The notes under the pieces are model-generated. The model was not told where the DNA came from. It did not search any database and was given only the letters and a program-made list of their open reading frames with translations. Source: CAZOHN01 sp964579325 (GTDB lineage Bacteria; Pseudomonadota; Alphaproteobacteria; Rhodobacterales; Rhodobacteraceae). Taken from it: 14,789 bases of DNA. Positions 7,031-14,346 of the stretch are shown here, piece after piece. Positions within the stretch are counted from its first letter, which is position 1. Each line of letters opens with the position of its first letter. Location: the NCBI GenBank assembly GCA_964579325.1, contig CAZOHN010000077.1:1-14789 (forward strand), given 5' to 3'. The position numbers and the translations under genes were made by a program.

Positions 7031-7047
7031 CGATCATTTCGTAGCAT
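7019..7047 (+). promoter_or_regulatory. Predicted promoter of the plus-strand operon
   Basis: TTGCAC (7019-7024), a 17-base spacer, then TAGCAT (7042-7047) form a reasonable sigma-70 promoter. Transcription would start around 7054, only about 20 bases before the iolD ATG and just upstream of its GGGAGG ribosome site (7063-7068). The spacer contains operator O2, and the minus-strand -35 lies in the same bases. Confidence 0.5.
7028..7040. promoter_or_regulatory. Operator-like second copy O2
   Basis: CAACGATCATTTC matches 11 of 13 positions of CAATGATCATTGC in O1 and is centred 29 bp from it. It lies between the -35 and -10 of the plus-strand promoter and overlaps the -35 of the minus-strand promoter. 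Two copies in one 99-bp region support a real protein-binding motif, CAAYGATCATTKC. Confidence 0.55.
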
Positions 7048-7073
7048 GGGCTCCACTTGACTGGGAGGTCCCA

Positions 7074-8933
7074 ATGGCCGGAAACACCGTGCGCCTGACC
7101 ATGGCCCAAGCCCTGGTCCGCTACCTCTGCGCGCAGTCCACCGAGATCGATGGCCAGCCTGTGCCGCTCTTTGCAGGCGTCTTCGGCATTTTCGGCCATG
7201 GAAATGTCACCTGCCTTTCAGAGGCGCTGATCGAGGTGCAGGACCGGTTGCCGACGTGGCGCGGCCAGAACGAACAGTCGATGGCGCTTGCCGCGATCGC
7301 CTATGCCAAGGCCGTGTTGCGGCGTCAGATCATGGTTGCGACGACATCCATCGGCCCCGGCGCGACGAACATGGTGACGGCCGCCGGTGTAGCGCATGCA
7401 AACCGTCTCCCGATCCTCCTGCTCGCCGGCGACACCTACGTGAACCGGTTGCCCGACCCGGTTCTCCAGCAGGTCGAGCATTTCGGAAACCCGTCGATCA
7501 CGGTGAACGACGCCTTCAAGCCGGTCAGCCGCTATTGGGACCGGATCGTGCACCCCGCGCAGATTCTGTCCTCGCTGCCGCAGGCGTTGGCCACGATGCT
7601 CGACCCGGCGGATTGCGGTCCGGCCTTCATCGCGCTGCCCCAAGACACGCAGGAACTGGCCTACGACTATCCGGCGGCCTTCTTCGAGGAGAAGGTCTGG
7701 ACGATCCCACGGCCGCGCCCTTCGCGCGATCAGGTCGCGGCGGCGGCGGCCCTGCTGAAGACCGCGAAGGCCCCCCTGATCATCTCCGGCGGCGGCGTGC
7801 GCTATTCCGGTGCAGGCGCCGCGTTGGCGCGGTTCGCCGAGACGCGCGGCATCCCGATGGCCGAGACCATAGCCGGCAAGGGCGCTGTCGTGCACGACCA
7901 CCCGGCCTATGTCGGGGCACTGGGGATCGAGGGCACGGACGCGGCGATGGAGCTGGCGCTGAGCGCCGATGTTGTCCTTGCGGTCGGCACGCGCCTGCAG
8001 GATTTCACGACCGGCTCGTGGACAACCTTTGCCCATGACGCAAGGCTCATCTGCATCAATGCGGCCCGTTTCGACGCGATGAAGCACAAGGCCCTTCCGG
8101 TGGTGGGCGACGCGCTTGAATCGCTGCACGAACTTGACGCGGTGATGGGCGACTGGACCTGCGAGGCGGCCCGCATGGAGGACGCGCAAGCGCGCTATGC
8201 GGACTGGAACAGGAGGATCGACGAGGGACAGGCTCCGACGAACGCCGAGGTTCCGAGCTACGCGCAGGTCATCGGCGTGGTGAACCGGATGGCCAAGCCC
8301 GAGGACACGATGATCACCGCGGCGGGCGGCTTGCCGGGCGAGACGGTCAAGAACTGGCGGGTCAGGTCGCCGAACACGTTCGATCTGGAATTCGGATATT
8401 CCTGCATGGGCTACGAGGTCGCCGCCGGCTGGGGGCACGCGATGGCCAAGGGCGGCAAGGGCACGCCAATCGTCCTTGTGGGCGACGGATCCTACCTGAT
8501 GATGAATTCCGATATCTATTCATCAGTCCTTTCCGGCCACAAGATGATCGTCGTGATCTGTGACAACGGCGGTTTCGCCGTGATCAACCGGCTTCAGACC
8601 AACATGGGCGTACCGGGCTTCAACAACCTGCTGAAGGACGTGCGCGGCGCGGGCGGCAAGGAACCGCAGCACGTCGATTTCGCCAAGCACGCCGAGTCCA
8701 TGGGCGCGCTGGCGCGACGATGCGAAAGCCTCGCCGACCTCGAAGCGGCGATGGAATGGGCGCAGGGGACGGACAGGACCACCGTTCTGACGATTGCCTC
8801 GGACGCGCATGTGTGGACCGATGGCGGTGCGGGTTGGTACGTCGGCGCGCCCGAAGTCTCCGGCAAGGAGAGTGTGCGCAAGGCACGCGAAGCCCAGGAA
8901 GCGTTTCGTGCCACGCTGCGCGAGGGGGTCTGA
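7074..8933 (+). CDS. iolD: 3D-(3,5/4)-trihydroxycyclohexane-1,2-dione hydrolase (IolD)
   Basis: This ThDP-dependent enzyme hydrolyses the cyclic dione made by IolE to 5-deoxy-D-glucuronate, opening the inositol ring. The 619-residue protein has the three-domain ThDP fold: a PYR domain with the cofactor-activating Glu at 67 (WRGQNEQSMALAA), a central domain (about 215-355), and a PP domain with the GDGSYLMMNSD motif at 470-480 and DNGG at 497-500 that bind Mg and diphosphate. FGIFGHGNV (37-45) and GVPGFNNLL (512-520) are, from memory, typical of IolD rather than acetolactate synthases. ATG 7074 follows GGGAGG by five bases; an upstream in-frame ATG at 7008 lies in the promoter and was rejected. 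It is the first gene of the plus-strand operon, with iolE four bases downstream. The IolD assignment is strong, although a related cyclitol dione could be the real substrate. Confidence 0.93.
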   Translation: MAGNTVRLTMAQALVRYLCAQSTEIDGQPVPLFAGVFGIFGHGNVTCLSEALIEVQDRLPTWRGQNEQSMALAAIAYAKAVLRRQIMVATTSIGPGATNMVTAAGVAHANRLPILLLAGDTYVNRLPDPVLQQVEHFGNPSITVNDAFKPVSRYWDRIVHPAQILSSLPQALATMLDPADCGPAFIALPQDTQELAYDYPAAFFEEKVWTIPRPRPSRDQVAAAAALLKTAKAPLIISGGGVRYSGAGAALARFAETRGIPMAETIAGKGAVVHDHPAYVGALGIEGTDAAMELALSADVVLAVGTRLQDFTTGSWTTFAHDARLICINAARFDAMKHKALPVVGDALESLHELDAVMGDWTCEAARMEDAQARYADWNRRIDEGQAPTNAEVPSYAQVIGVVNRMAKPEDTMITAAGGLPGETVKNWRVRSPNTFDLEFGYSCMGYEVAAGWGHAMAKGGKGTPIVLVGDGSYLMMNSDIYSSVLSGHKMIVVICDNGGFAVINRLQTNMGVPGFNNLLKDVRGAGGKEPQHVDFAKHAESMGALARRCESLADLEAAMEWAQGTDRTTVLTIASDAHVWTDGGAGWYVGAPEVSGKESVRKAREAQEAFRATLREGV

Positions 8934-8937
8934 GGTC

Positions 8938-9840
8938 ATGCTCAGGGCCAGGCTGGGAATCGCCCCCATCGCGTGGTGGAACGACGACCTCGAGGAGCTG
9001 TCCGATGACGTCAGCCTCGAGGAATGCCTGCGCCAGGCGTCCGAGGCAGGGTTCACCGGCATGGAGACCGGCCGACGGTTTCCGATGGACATGACGGAAC
9101 TCGGCCCGGTTCTGGACCACTACGGCATCCAGGTCTGCGGCGGTTGGTTCTCCGGCCTGCTGCTCGACGGGGATGTCGAAGCCGAGAAGGACCGTATCCG
9201 CCAGCAGATGGATTTCTTCATCGCGGCCGGTGCGCCCTGCATCGTCTACGGCGAGACCGCGCGCTCGATCCAGGGCGAGCGGTCCAAGCCTCTGGCCACC
9301 AAGCCGCGGCTCGATGCGGATGAGATGAAGGTCTACGGGCGCAAGATGACAGTCTTCGCCGAATGGTGTGCCGACGAGGGTATGCCGATTGCGTATCACC
9401 ACCACATGGCAGCGGCGATCGAGACCGAGCCGGAAATCGACGCCTTCATGAACGCCACCGGCGAAGCGGTACGTCTGCTCTACGATGCAGGCCATCTGCA
9501 CATGGCGGGCGGCGATGTATTGCGGGTGCTCAACCACCACCATCGACGCATCAGCCATGTCCACACCAAGGATGTGCGCCAGACCGTCCTTGACGCGCTG
9601 GACCGGTCGCGGGACAGTTTCCTCGACGCGGTTGTGAAAGGCGTTTTCACCGTGCCCGGCGACGGCGATCTGCCGTTTGACAAGATCGTCCAGCGTTTGG
9701 CCGACTTCGGCTACCAAGGATGGTTTGTCGTCGAAGCCGAGCAGGACCCGAAACCGAACCCGCCGCTACGGATGGCCAGAATCGGCCACGCGGAACTCAG
9801 GAGATTGCTGTCTCAGGCGCACTACGAGGTCGTGTCATGA
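8938..9840 (+). CDS. iolE: Inosose dehydratase (IolE)
   Basis: This 300-residue TIM-barrel protein of the xylose-isomerase-like family dehydrates 2-keto-myo-inositol to the cyclohexane-dione substrate of IolD, using a divalent metal. IolE-like motifs occur in order: LGIAPIAWWNDD (6-17), AYHHHMAAAIET (152-163), YDAGHLHMAGGD (182-193), ISHVHTKDVR (205-214), VPGDGDLPF (239-247) and VVEAEQDP (264-271). These hold the expected metal and substrate residues (Glu, Asp, His). ATG 8938 starts four bases after the iolD stop; longer frames overlap iolD and were not used. The stop overlaps the next ATG (ATGA at 9837-9840), so it is translationally coupled to the SDR. Following IolD directly, as in many iol operons, supports the call. 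Confidence 0.93.
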   Translation: MLRARLGIAPIAWWNDDLEELSDDVSLEECLRQASEAGFTGMETGRRFPMDMTELGPVLDHYGIQVCGGWFSGLLLDGDVEAEKDRIRQQMDFFIAAGAPCIVYGETARSIQGERSKPLATKPRLDADEMKVYGRKMTVFAEWCADEGMPIAYHHHMAAAIETEPEIDAFMNATGEAVRLLYDAGHLHMAGGDVLRVLNHHHRRISHVHTKDVRQTVLDALDRSRDSFLDAVVKGVFTVPGDGDLPFDKIVQRLADFGYQGWFVVEAEQDPKPNPPLRMARIGHAELRRLLSQAHYEVVS

Positions 9841-10652
9841 ACCGTATCGACGGCAAGGTCGCAGTGGTCACCGGCGGAACGCAAGGGTTGGGAGCTGCCG
9901 TGGCGCGGCTGTTCGCGCGGGCCGGGGCGGCTGGGATTTCCTTAGTCGGGCGTGGTCAGGAGAAGGGCGAAGCGGTCGCGCGATCCATCACCGAGGACAC
10001 CGGCGTGCCGGTGCAGATGATCGCGGCCGACCTTGCCAGCATCGACGACGTCCGACGCATCGTCCCGGCAGCGGACGGCCGGTTCGGGCGGCTCGACATA
10101 TTGGTGAATGCGGCCGGACTGACGGATCGTGGGAACCTCCTGAACACCACGCCGGAACTGTTCGACGCCATGTTCGCCGTCAACGTCCGCGCGCCGTTCT
10201 TTCTGATGCAGGATGCGATCAAGGTAATGGAGCGGGAGGGCGTCGAGGGGCGCATCGTCAATATCGGCTCGACCTCCGAGCGCGCGGGCCAGCCGTTTCT
10301 CGCGCCCTATTGCGCATCCAAGGGTGCGCTGGCCACGCTGACGCGCCACGCGGGCTATGCGCTGATGCGCAACAGGATCCACGTAAACCAGCTGGATATC
10401 GGCTGGATGTCTTCGGACCACGAACGCGATCTGCAGTTGCGGGAGTCCGGCGATCCCGACTGGGAGGCCAAGGCGCGCGAGGCGCTACCGTTCGGGCGGT
10501 TGCTGGAGCCGGGGGAGGTCGCACGCGCGGTCTTGTGGATGGCATCGGAGGACAGCGGCATGTTGACGGGCTCGGTCATCCACTTCGACCAATCGGTCTG
10601 GGGCGGCTACGATGGACAAGCCCCGGCACCGGCGGAGAAACTCCGGGCCTGA
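9837..10652 (+). CDS. SDR-family NAD(P)-dependent oxidoreductase
   Basis: This 271-residue classical short-chain dehydrogenase has the cofactor motif TGGTQGLG at 12-19, NAAG at 91-94, catalytic Asn 117 (NVRAP), Ser 145, Tyr 158 and Lys 162 (YCASK). The second-strand end reads SLVGRGQEKG, with a basic residue after the glycine, leaning towards NADP(H) but not decisive. The tail after 250 is polar and extended (VWGGYDGQAPAPAEKLRA). It overlaps iolE by four bases (ATGA) and is followed after 25 bp by the ABC ATPase, so it belongs to the same transcript. SDRs next to iolE are often assigned to inosose or deoxy-sugar-acid oxidoreduction. The substrate here is not identifiable from sequence. It is clearly different from the XylB-like SDR at 13581. 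Confidence 0.88.
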   Translation: MNRIDGKVAVVTGGTQGLGAAVARLFARAGAAGISLVGRGQEKGEAVARSITEDTGVPVQMIAADLASIDDVRRIVPAADGRFGRLDILVNAAGLTDRGNLLNTTPELFDAMFAVNVRAPFFLMQDAIKVMEREGVEGRIVNIGSTSERAGQPFLAPYCASKGALATLTRHAGYALMRNRIHVNQLDIGWMSSDHERDLQLRESGDPDWEAKAREALPFGRLLEPGEVARAVLWMASEDSGMLTGSVIHFDQSVWGGYDGQAPAPAEKLRA

Positions 10653-10677
10653 TTGGGGCGACACGACAGGGGGGAAC

Positions 10678-11418
10678 ATGAACCTGATCGAACTGGACAG
10701 CGTGACCAAGAGCTTTGGGGCCATTCACGCCCTGAACGGGGTCAACCTGTCCATTGCTCCAGGCGAGGCCGTCGGCCTGATGGGTGACAATGGCGCCGGC
10801 AAGTCGACGCTGATGAAGATCATCGCGGGGAACTTCATGCCCACGTCGGGCGAGATCCGGATCGAGGGCAAGCGGGTTGAATTCCACAAGCCCATCGATG
10901 CGCGCAAGGCGGGCATCGAGATCGTCTACCAGGACCTCGCGCTTTGCGACAACCTCACTGCTGCCGCGAACGTCTACCTTGGCCGAGAGCTGAAGAAGAA
11001 ATTCGGCCCGATCTCTATGCTCGACTATGCCGCTATGTACAGGCGGGCGGGAGAGCTGTTCGCCGAGCTCAAGTCCGAGACCCGGCCGCGCGACCTGGTT
11101 CAACGAATGTCCGGCGGGCAGCGCCAGGCCGTGGCAATAGCCCGGACCCGGCTGTCGGACCCGAAGCTGGTGCTGATGGACGAGCCCACCGCAGCCATCT
11201 CGGTGCGTCAGGTGGCCGAAGTGCTCGCTCTGATCAAACGGCTGAAGGAGACCGGGCATGCGGTGATCCTTGTCAGTCACCGCATGCCCGACGTGTTCGA
11301 GGTCTGCGACCGTGTCGCGGTGCTGCGGCGCGGAACCAAGGTGGCCGACAAGCGCGTAGAGGAAACCAGCCCCGAAGAAGTCACAGGTCTGATCATCGGA
11401 GCGATCGAAGCAGCATGA
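10678..11418 (+). CDS. Sugar-type ABC transporter ATP-binding protein (CUT2, single-domain)
   Basis: This 246-residue ATPase energises the importer encoded by the next two genes. The nucleotide-binding elements are Walker A GDNGAGKST (36-44), Q-loop Gln 85 (VYQDLAL), signature MSGGQRQAVAIAR (144-156), Walker B LVLMDEPTAA (164-173) and the switch His 201. It has one nucleotide-binding domain, like FrcA-type proteins, whereas RbsA-type CUT2 ATPases have two; it would therefore act as a homodimer. ATG 10678 follows a GGGGGG-type ribosome site; an earlier in-frame ATG at 10612 lies inside the SDR gene and was rejected. The stop overlaps the permease start (ATGA at 11415-11418). The cargo is inferred from the neighbours to be inositol or a related polyol or aldose. 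Confidence 0.93.
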   Translation: MNLIELDSVTKSFGAIHALNGVNLSIAPGEAVGLMGDNGAGKSTLMKIIAGNFMPTSGEIRIEGKRVEFHKPIDARKAGIEIVYQDLALCDNLTAAANVYLGRELKKKFGPISMLDYAAMYRRAGELFAELKSETRPRDLVQRMSGGQRQAVAIARTRLSDPKLVLMDEPTAAISVRQVAEVLALIKRLKETGHAVILVSHRMPDVFEVCDRVAVLRRGTKVADKRVEETSPEEVTGLIIGAIEAA

Positions 11419-12485
11419 CCGAAACACCCACAGATCAGGAACTCCGTCGTCACCCGGGCCGCGGGCCCATGGACGAAGTGGAGAAACTGGACCACGCGGC
11501 AATCGACGAGAGCATCACCTCCCGTCAGGAGATTTCGGGCTTCGCAGCAATCATGCGCACCCAACCCTTCTGGGTGTTCATGGCAATTCTCGCCATCGGC
11601 TTCGTCATGATGTTCGTCTCCGATGCGTTCATGACCGAGCGCAACATGTTCAACATCACCCGGAACTTCGCGTTCTTCGGCATCATGGCGCTCGGCATGT
11701 CAGCGGTGATCTGCACTGCCGGCATCGACCTGTCGGTGGGCTCACTTCTTGGCCTCTGTGCGATCACGCTTGGCCTGACAATGCAGAGTGGTTGGGGAAT
11801 CGAGATGGGATTCCTGGCCTGCATGGCCACCGCTGCCATTGTCGGCTTCATAAACGGAGTGCTGATCGCCTATCTGCGGATCGCGCCATTCGTCGTGACG
11901 CTCGGCATGCTCGCCATGGCGAGGTCGATCTCGATGGTGCTCAGCGACAACAAGATGATCTACAGTTTCGGCCCCGATATGGAACTCTTTCTTTGGATCG
12001 GGGGCGGAAGCGTGCTGGGGGTGCCGAATGTGGTCTGGGTTCTGATGGTCCTGGCCGCGATCTTCTGGTGGGTCTGGCGCTACTCGACATGGGGCCGCTG
12101 GGTTATCGCCATCGGCGGCAATGCGCAGGCGGCGAAGCTCGCCGGCATCCCCGTCGAGCGGATGCTCGTTTCGGTCTACATGGTCTGCTCGATGTGTACC
12201 GGCCTCGCTGCGTTCATGTTCATTGGCTACACCGGCTCGGCCACCAACGGCATGGGTGTAAGCTACGAGTTGAACGTCATCGCGGCTACCGTGATTGGGG
12301 GCGCCAATTTGATGGGTGGCGTAGTCTACGCCCTGGGTCCCCCGATCGGCGCAGCGCTGGTCGAATTGATCCGGAATTCGCTGCTGCTGGCCGGCATCCC
12401 GGCATTCTGGCAGCAATTCTTTGTGGGGTTGTTCCTGATCCTTGCGGTGGTCCTGGAACAGATCCGCAATCGCCGGGGAAAATAA
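11415..12485 (+). CDS. Sugar-type ABC transporter permease (CUT2, BPD_transp_2)
   Basis: This 356-residue inner-membrane permease has a long polar N-terminal tail of about 50 residues followed by roughly eight to ten hydrophobic segments beginning at PFWVFMAILAIGF (51-63). Two hallmark motifs of the ribose/xylose/inositol permease family are present: GIDLSVGS at 103-110 and the cytoplasmic coupling loop GGNAQAAKLAGIPVE near 234-248. The ELNVIAATVIGGANLMGG segment (285-302) is also typical. It starts on the ATGA overlap with the ATPase gene. The 513-residue open frame that begins at 10944 is an artefact of high GC; its first part is out of frame with the ATPase. It acts with the ATPase before it and the binding protein after it. 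Confidence 0.94.
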   Translation: MTETPTDQELRRHPGRGPMDEVEKLDHAAIDESITSRQEISGFAAIMRTQPFWVFMAILAIGFVMMFVSDAFMTERNMFNITRNFAFFGIMALGMSAVICTAGIDLSVGSLLGLCAITLGLTMQSGWGIEMGFLACMATAAIVGFINGVLIAYLRIAPFVVTLGMLAMARSISMVLSDNKMIYSFGPDMELFLWIGGGSVLGVPNVVWVLMVLAAIFWWVWRYSTWGRWVIAIGGNAQAAKLAGIPVERMLVSVYMVCSMCTGLAAFMFIGYTGSATNGMGVSYELNVIAATVIGGANLMGGVVYALGPPIGAALVELIRNSLLLAGIPAFWQQFFVGLFLILAVVLEQIRNRRGK

Positions 12486-12526
12486 CCCCATCCACGTACT
12501 CTTCAAATCCTAAGGGAGGAAAAACG

Positions 12527-13507
12527 ATGAAGAGACTACTAGCAGCGACTGCCCTCGTGAGCATTGCGGGCGCGGCCCATGCCGAGGACTACACCTTCGC
12601 GCTGGTGCCGAAGGCGATGAACAACCCGTTCTTCGATCTTGCGCGCGATGGCTGCTACAAGGCTCAGGAAGAGCTGGCGGATGTCACGTGCGAGTATATC
12701 GGACCGGGCGAGCACACCGAGCTGGAGCAGATCCAGATTGTCCAGGACCTGATCACCAAGGGCGTGGACGGGATCGCCGTGGCGCCGTCGAACGCGCCGG
12801 CAATGGCGAGGGTCCTGAGGGAAGCGGAGGCCGCGGGCATCCCGGTAATCACCTGGGATTCCGACCTGTTGCCGGAAGACGCAGGGCTTCGGGCGTCCTA
12901 CGTCGGCACGTTCAACTATGACATCGGCAGGAACCTTGCCGAGATCGTGATGGCGCGCCATCCCGACGGCGGAACCATCTGCCTCCAGACGGGGGGCGCG
13001 GCCGCAGCAAACCACAACGAGCGTCTTCTGGGCGCGCGGGAGGCGCTGGCCGGCATGAAACTCGGCGATCCTCCCGGCAGGGCGCTGGCAGGGGACGGCG
13101 GCTGGACCGAGATCTCGGGCTGCCCGCTGGTCACCAACGACGACGGCAACGTTGCGGTTCAGGGCATGAGCGACATCCTCGCGGCCAACCCCGACCTGAC
13201 CGCATTCCTGTCGACCGGGGCCTTCACCCAGTGGTTCGACAACGCTTATCGTCAGGCCGCCGGCCCCTACCAGGCCAAGATGGCGTCCGGCGAGTTGACG
13301 ATCGTGGTTGCCGACACGTTGCCAATGCAGCTCGAACAGACCAGAGATGGTCTCGGCAACGGCCTTGTCGGTCAGCGCCCCTTCGAAATGGGCTACAAGG
13401 CGATGCACATCCTCAAGGACATCGTCGAGGGCAATCAGGTGGAGGACCCGATCTACACCGGGCTCGACGTCTGCACGAACGACAACATCGCCACCTGCGT
13501 CAACTGA
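12527..13507 (+). CDS. Sugar/cyclitol ABC transporter periplasmic substrate-binding protein
   Basis: This 326-residue binding protein captures the transported solute in the periplasm. It begins with a clear Sec signal peptide (MKRLLAATALVSIAGAAHA, cleavage after AHA at residue 19). The mature part is a Peripla_BP_4-like type I fold: ALVPKAMNNPFFDLARDGC (25-43), GVDGIAVAPSNA (79-90), GIPVITWDSD (104-113) and GYKAMHILKDIVEGNQV (289-305). Six cysteines remain after processing (43, 55, 152, 199, 316, 324), enough for three disulfides. A strong AGGGAGGA ribosome site stands before ATG 12527, fitting the high amounts of binding protein such systems need. It is last in the transporter block, the reverse of the more usual binding-protein-first order. 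The ligand is inferred, not read from sequence. Confidence 0.93.
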   Translation: MKRLLAATALVSIAGAAHAEDYTFALVPKAMNNPFFDLARDGCYKAQEELADVTCEYIGPGEHTELEQIQIVQDLITKGVDGIAVAPSNAPAMARVLREAEAAGIPVITWDSDLLPEDAGLRASYVGTFNYDIGRNLAEIVMARHPDGGTICLQTGGAAAANHNERLLGAREALAGMKLGDPPGRALAGDGGWTEISGCPLVTNDDGNVAVQGMSDILAANPDLTAFLSTGAFTQWFDNAYRQAAGPYQAKMASGELTIVVADTLPMQLEQTRDGLGNGLVGQRPFEMGYKAMHILKDIVEGNQVEDPIYTGLDVCTNDNIATCVN

Positions 13508-13528
13508 CGGGCGGTCTCGACGCAAAGA

Positions 13529-13558
13529 GTGGCGGCGCGGGAACTCCCGCGCCGCCAC
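13529..13558 (+). other. Long GC-rich perfect hairpin after the binding-protein gene
   Basis: Two 14-base arms (13529-13542 and 13545-13558) are exact inverted repeats separated by two bases. The structure would form a very stable RNA hairpin 22 bases after the binding-protein stop codon. There is no T-run behind it, so it does not look like a standard intrinsic terminator. It more likely protects the transporter part of the mRNA from 3'-5' decay or partly uncouples expression of the two downstream genes. Confidence 0.7.
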
Positions 13559-13580
13559 AGTGGCCGGAGAGGGAGGCCCG

Positions 13581-14333
13581 ATGCCGTTCGCCAGCTATCC
13601 GAGCCTGAACGGGCGTACCGTCTTCGTAACCGGGGGTGCCTCGGGCATCGGCGCCGAGATCGTCAGGGCTTTCGCGGCCCAAGGCAGCCGGGTCGGTTTC
13701 GTCGACCTCGACAGGCGGGGCAGTGAAGACCTCGTGACGTCGACCGAAGGCGAGATCGCATTTGAGACATGTGACCTGCGCGACATCGACGCTCTGCGCG
13801 CGGCCTTCGCGGCGCTCAAGGCGCGGCTGGGTCGGCCTGCGGTTCTGGTTAACAACGCCGCCCGCGATGATCGACACGACTGGAGAGACGTGACCCCTGA
13901 ATACTGGGACGAGCGTATGGCGACCAACCTGCGACACATGTTCTTTTCCATCCAAGCGGTTGCGCCGGACATGATCGAGGCCGGTGGCGGGTCGATCATC
14001 AACATGGGCTCGAACTCGTGGTGGGAAGCGGGTGGCGGTTTCCCGGCCTATGCCACGGCGAAATCCGCGGTTCACGGGCTGACCCGCTCCATGGCGCGTG
14101 ACCTGGGTCGGAGCCGGATCCGCGTCAACACGGTCGTGCCTGGCTGGATCATGACAGAGCGGCAGAAGGACCTTTGGGCGACCCCCGAGGCGCTCGAGAG
14201 GCACCGCCGGCGGCAGTGCCTGCCGGACCTGATCGAGCCGGTTCATGTCGCGCGGATGGTCCTCTTCCTTGCCGCGGACGACGCCGCGATGTGCACGGCA
14301 AACAACTACATGGTCGAGGCTGGCTCGATCTGA
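13581..14333 (+). CDS. XylB-like SDR sugar 1-dehydrogenase
   Basis: This 250-residue short-chain dehydrogenase strongly recalls Caulobacter D-xylose 1-dehydrogenase (XylB) in my memory of that sequence: YPSLNGRTVFVTGGASGIGA at the start, CDLRDIDAL, VLVNNAARDDRH, DVTPEYWDERMATNLRHM, IQAVAPDM, and a C-terminal run from CLPDLIEPVHVA through MVLFLAADDAAMCT. Cofactor motif TGGASGIG is at 17-24, Asp 42 (VDLD) favours NAD+, and Ser 144, Tyr 157, Lys 161 and Asn 116 form the catalytic set. ATG 13581 follows a GGGAGG site. Members oxidise aldoses at C1 to lactones (xylose, arabinose, galactose and relatives), so this gene may extend the cluster to ordinary sugars or act on a deoxyuronate hemiacetal. 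It follows the hairpin at 13529, so it may be expressed less than the transporter. Confidence 0.88.
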   Translation: MPFASYPSLNGRTVFVTGGASGIGAEIVRAFAAQGSRVGFVDLDRRGSEDLVTSTEGEIAFETCDLRDIDALRAAFAALKARLGRPAVLVNNAARDDRHDWRDVTPEYWDERMATNLRHMFFSIQAVAPDMIEAGGGSIINMGSNSWWEAGGGFPAYATAKSAVHGLTRSMARDLGRSRIRVNTVVPGWIMTERQKDLWATPEALERHRRRQCLPDLIEPVHVARMVLFLAADDAAMCTANNYMVEAGSI

Positions 14334-14346
14334 GGAGAAAAGGCAG

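Noticed and set aside
6998..7040. Recombination or attachment site
   Set aside because: The two repeats lie exactly over divergent promoters of intact operons and no integrase is near, so a regulator-binding role is the simpler reading.
7008..7073. Upstream in-frame ATG giving a 22-residue longer IolD
   Set aside because: It would place the start upstream of the predicted -35 and transcription start, and lacks a ribosome site; ATG 7074 has GGGAGG at ideal spacing.
7218..8438. 406-codon minus-strand open frame opposite iolD
   Set aside because: It is antisense to a gene with complete ThDP motifs, is rich in Arg, His and Gly as expected for a shadow, and matches no known family.
12539..13558. 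339-codon minus-strand open frame opposite the binding-protein gene
   Set aside because: The plus strand encodes a signal peptide and a periplasmic-binding fold; the antisense frame has no recognisable domain.
13529..13558. Intrinsic transcription terminator
   Set aside because: The hairpin is strong, but no T-run follows and two more genes of the same orientation continue closely, so I annotated it only as a hairpin.
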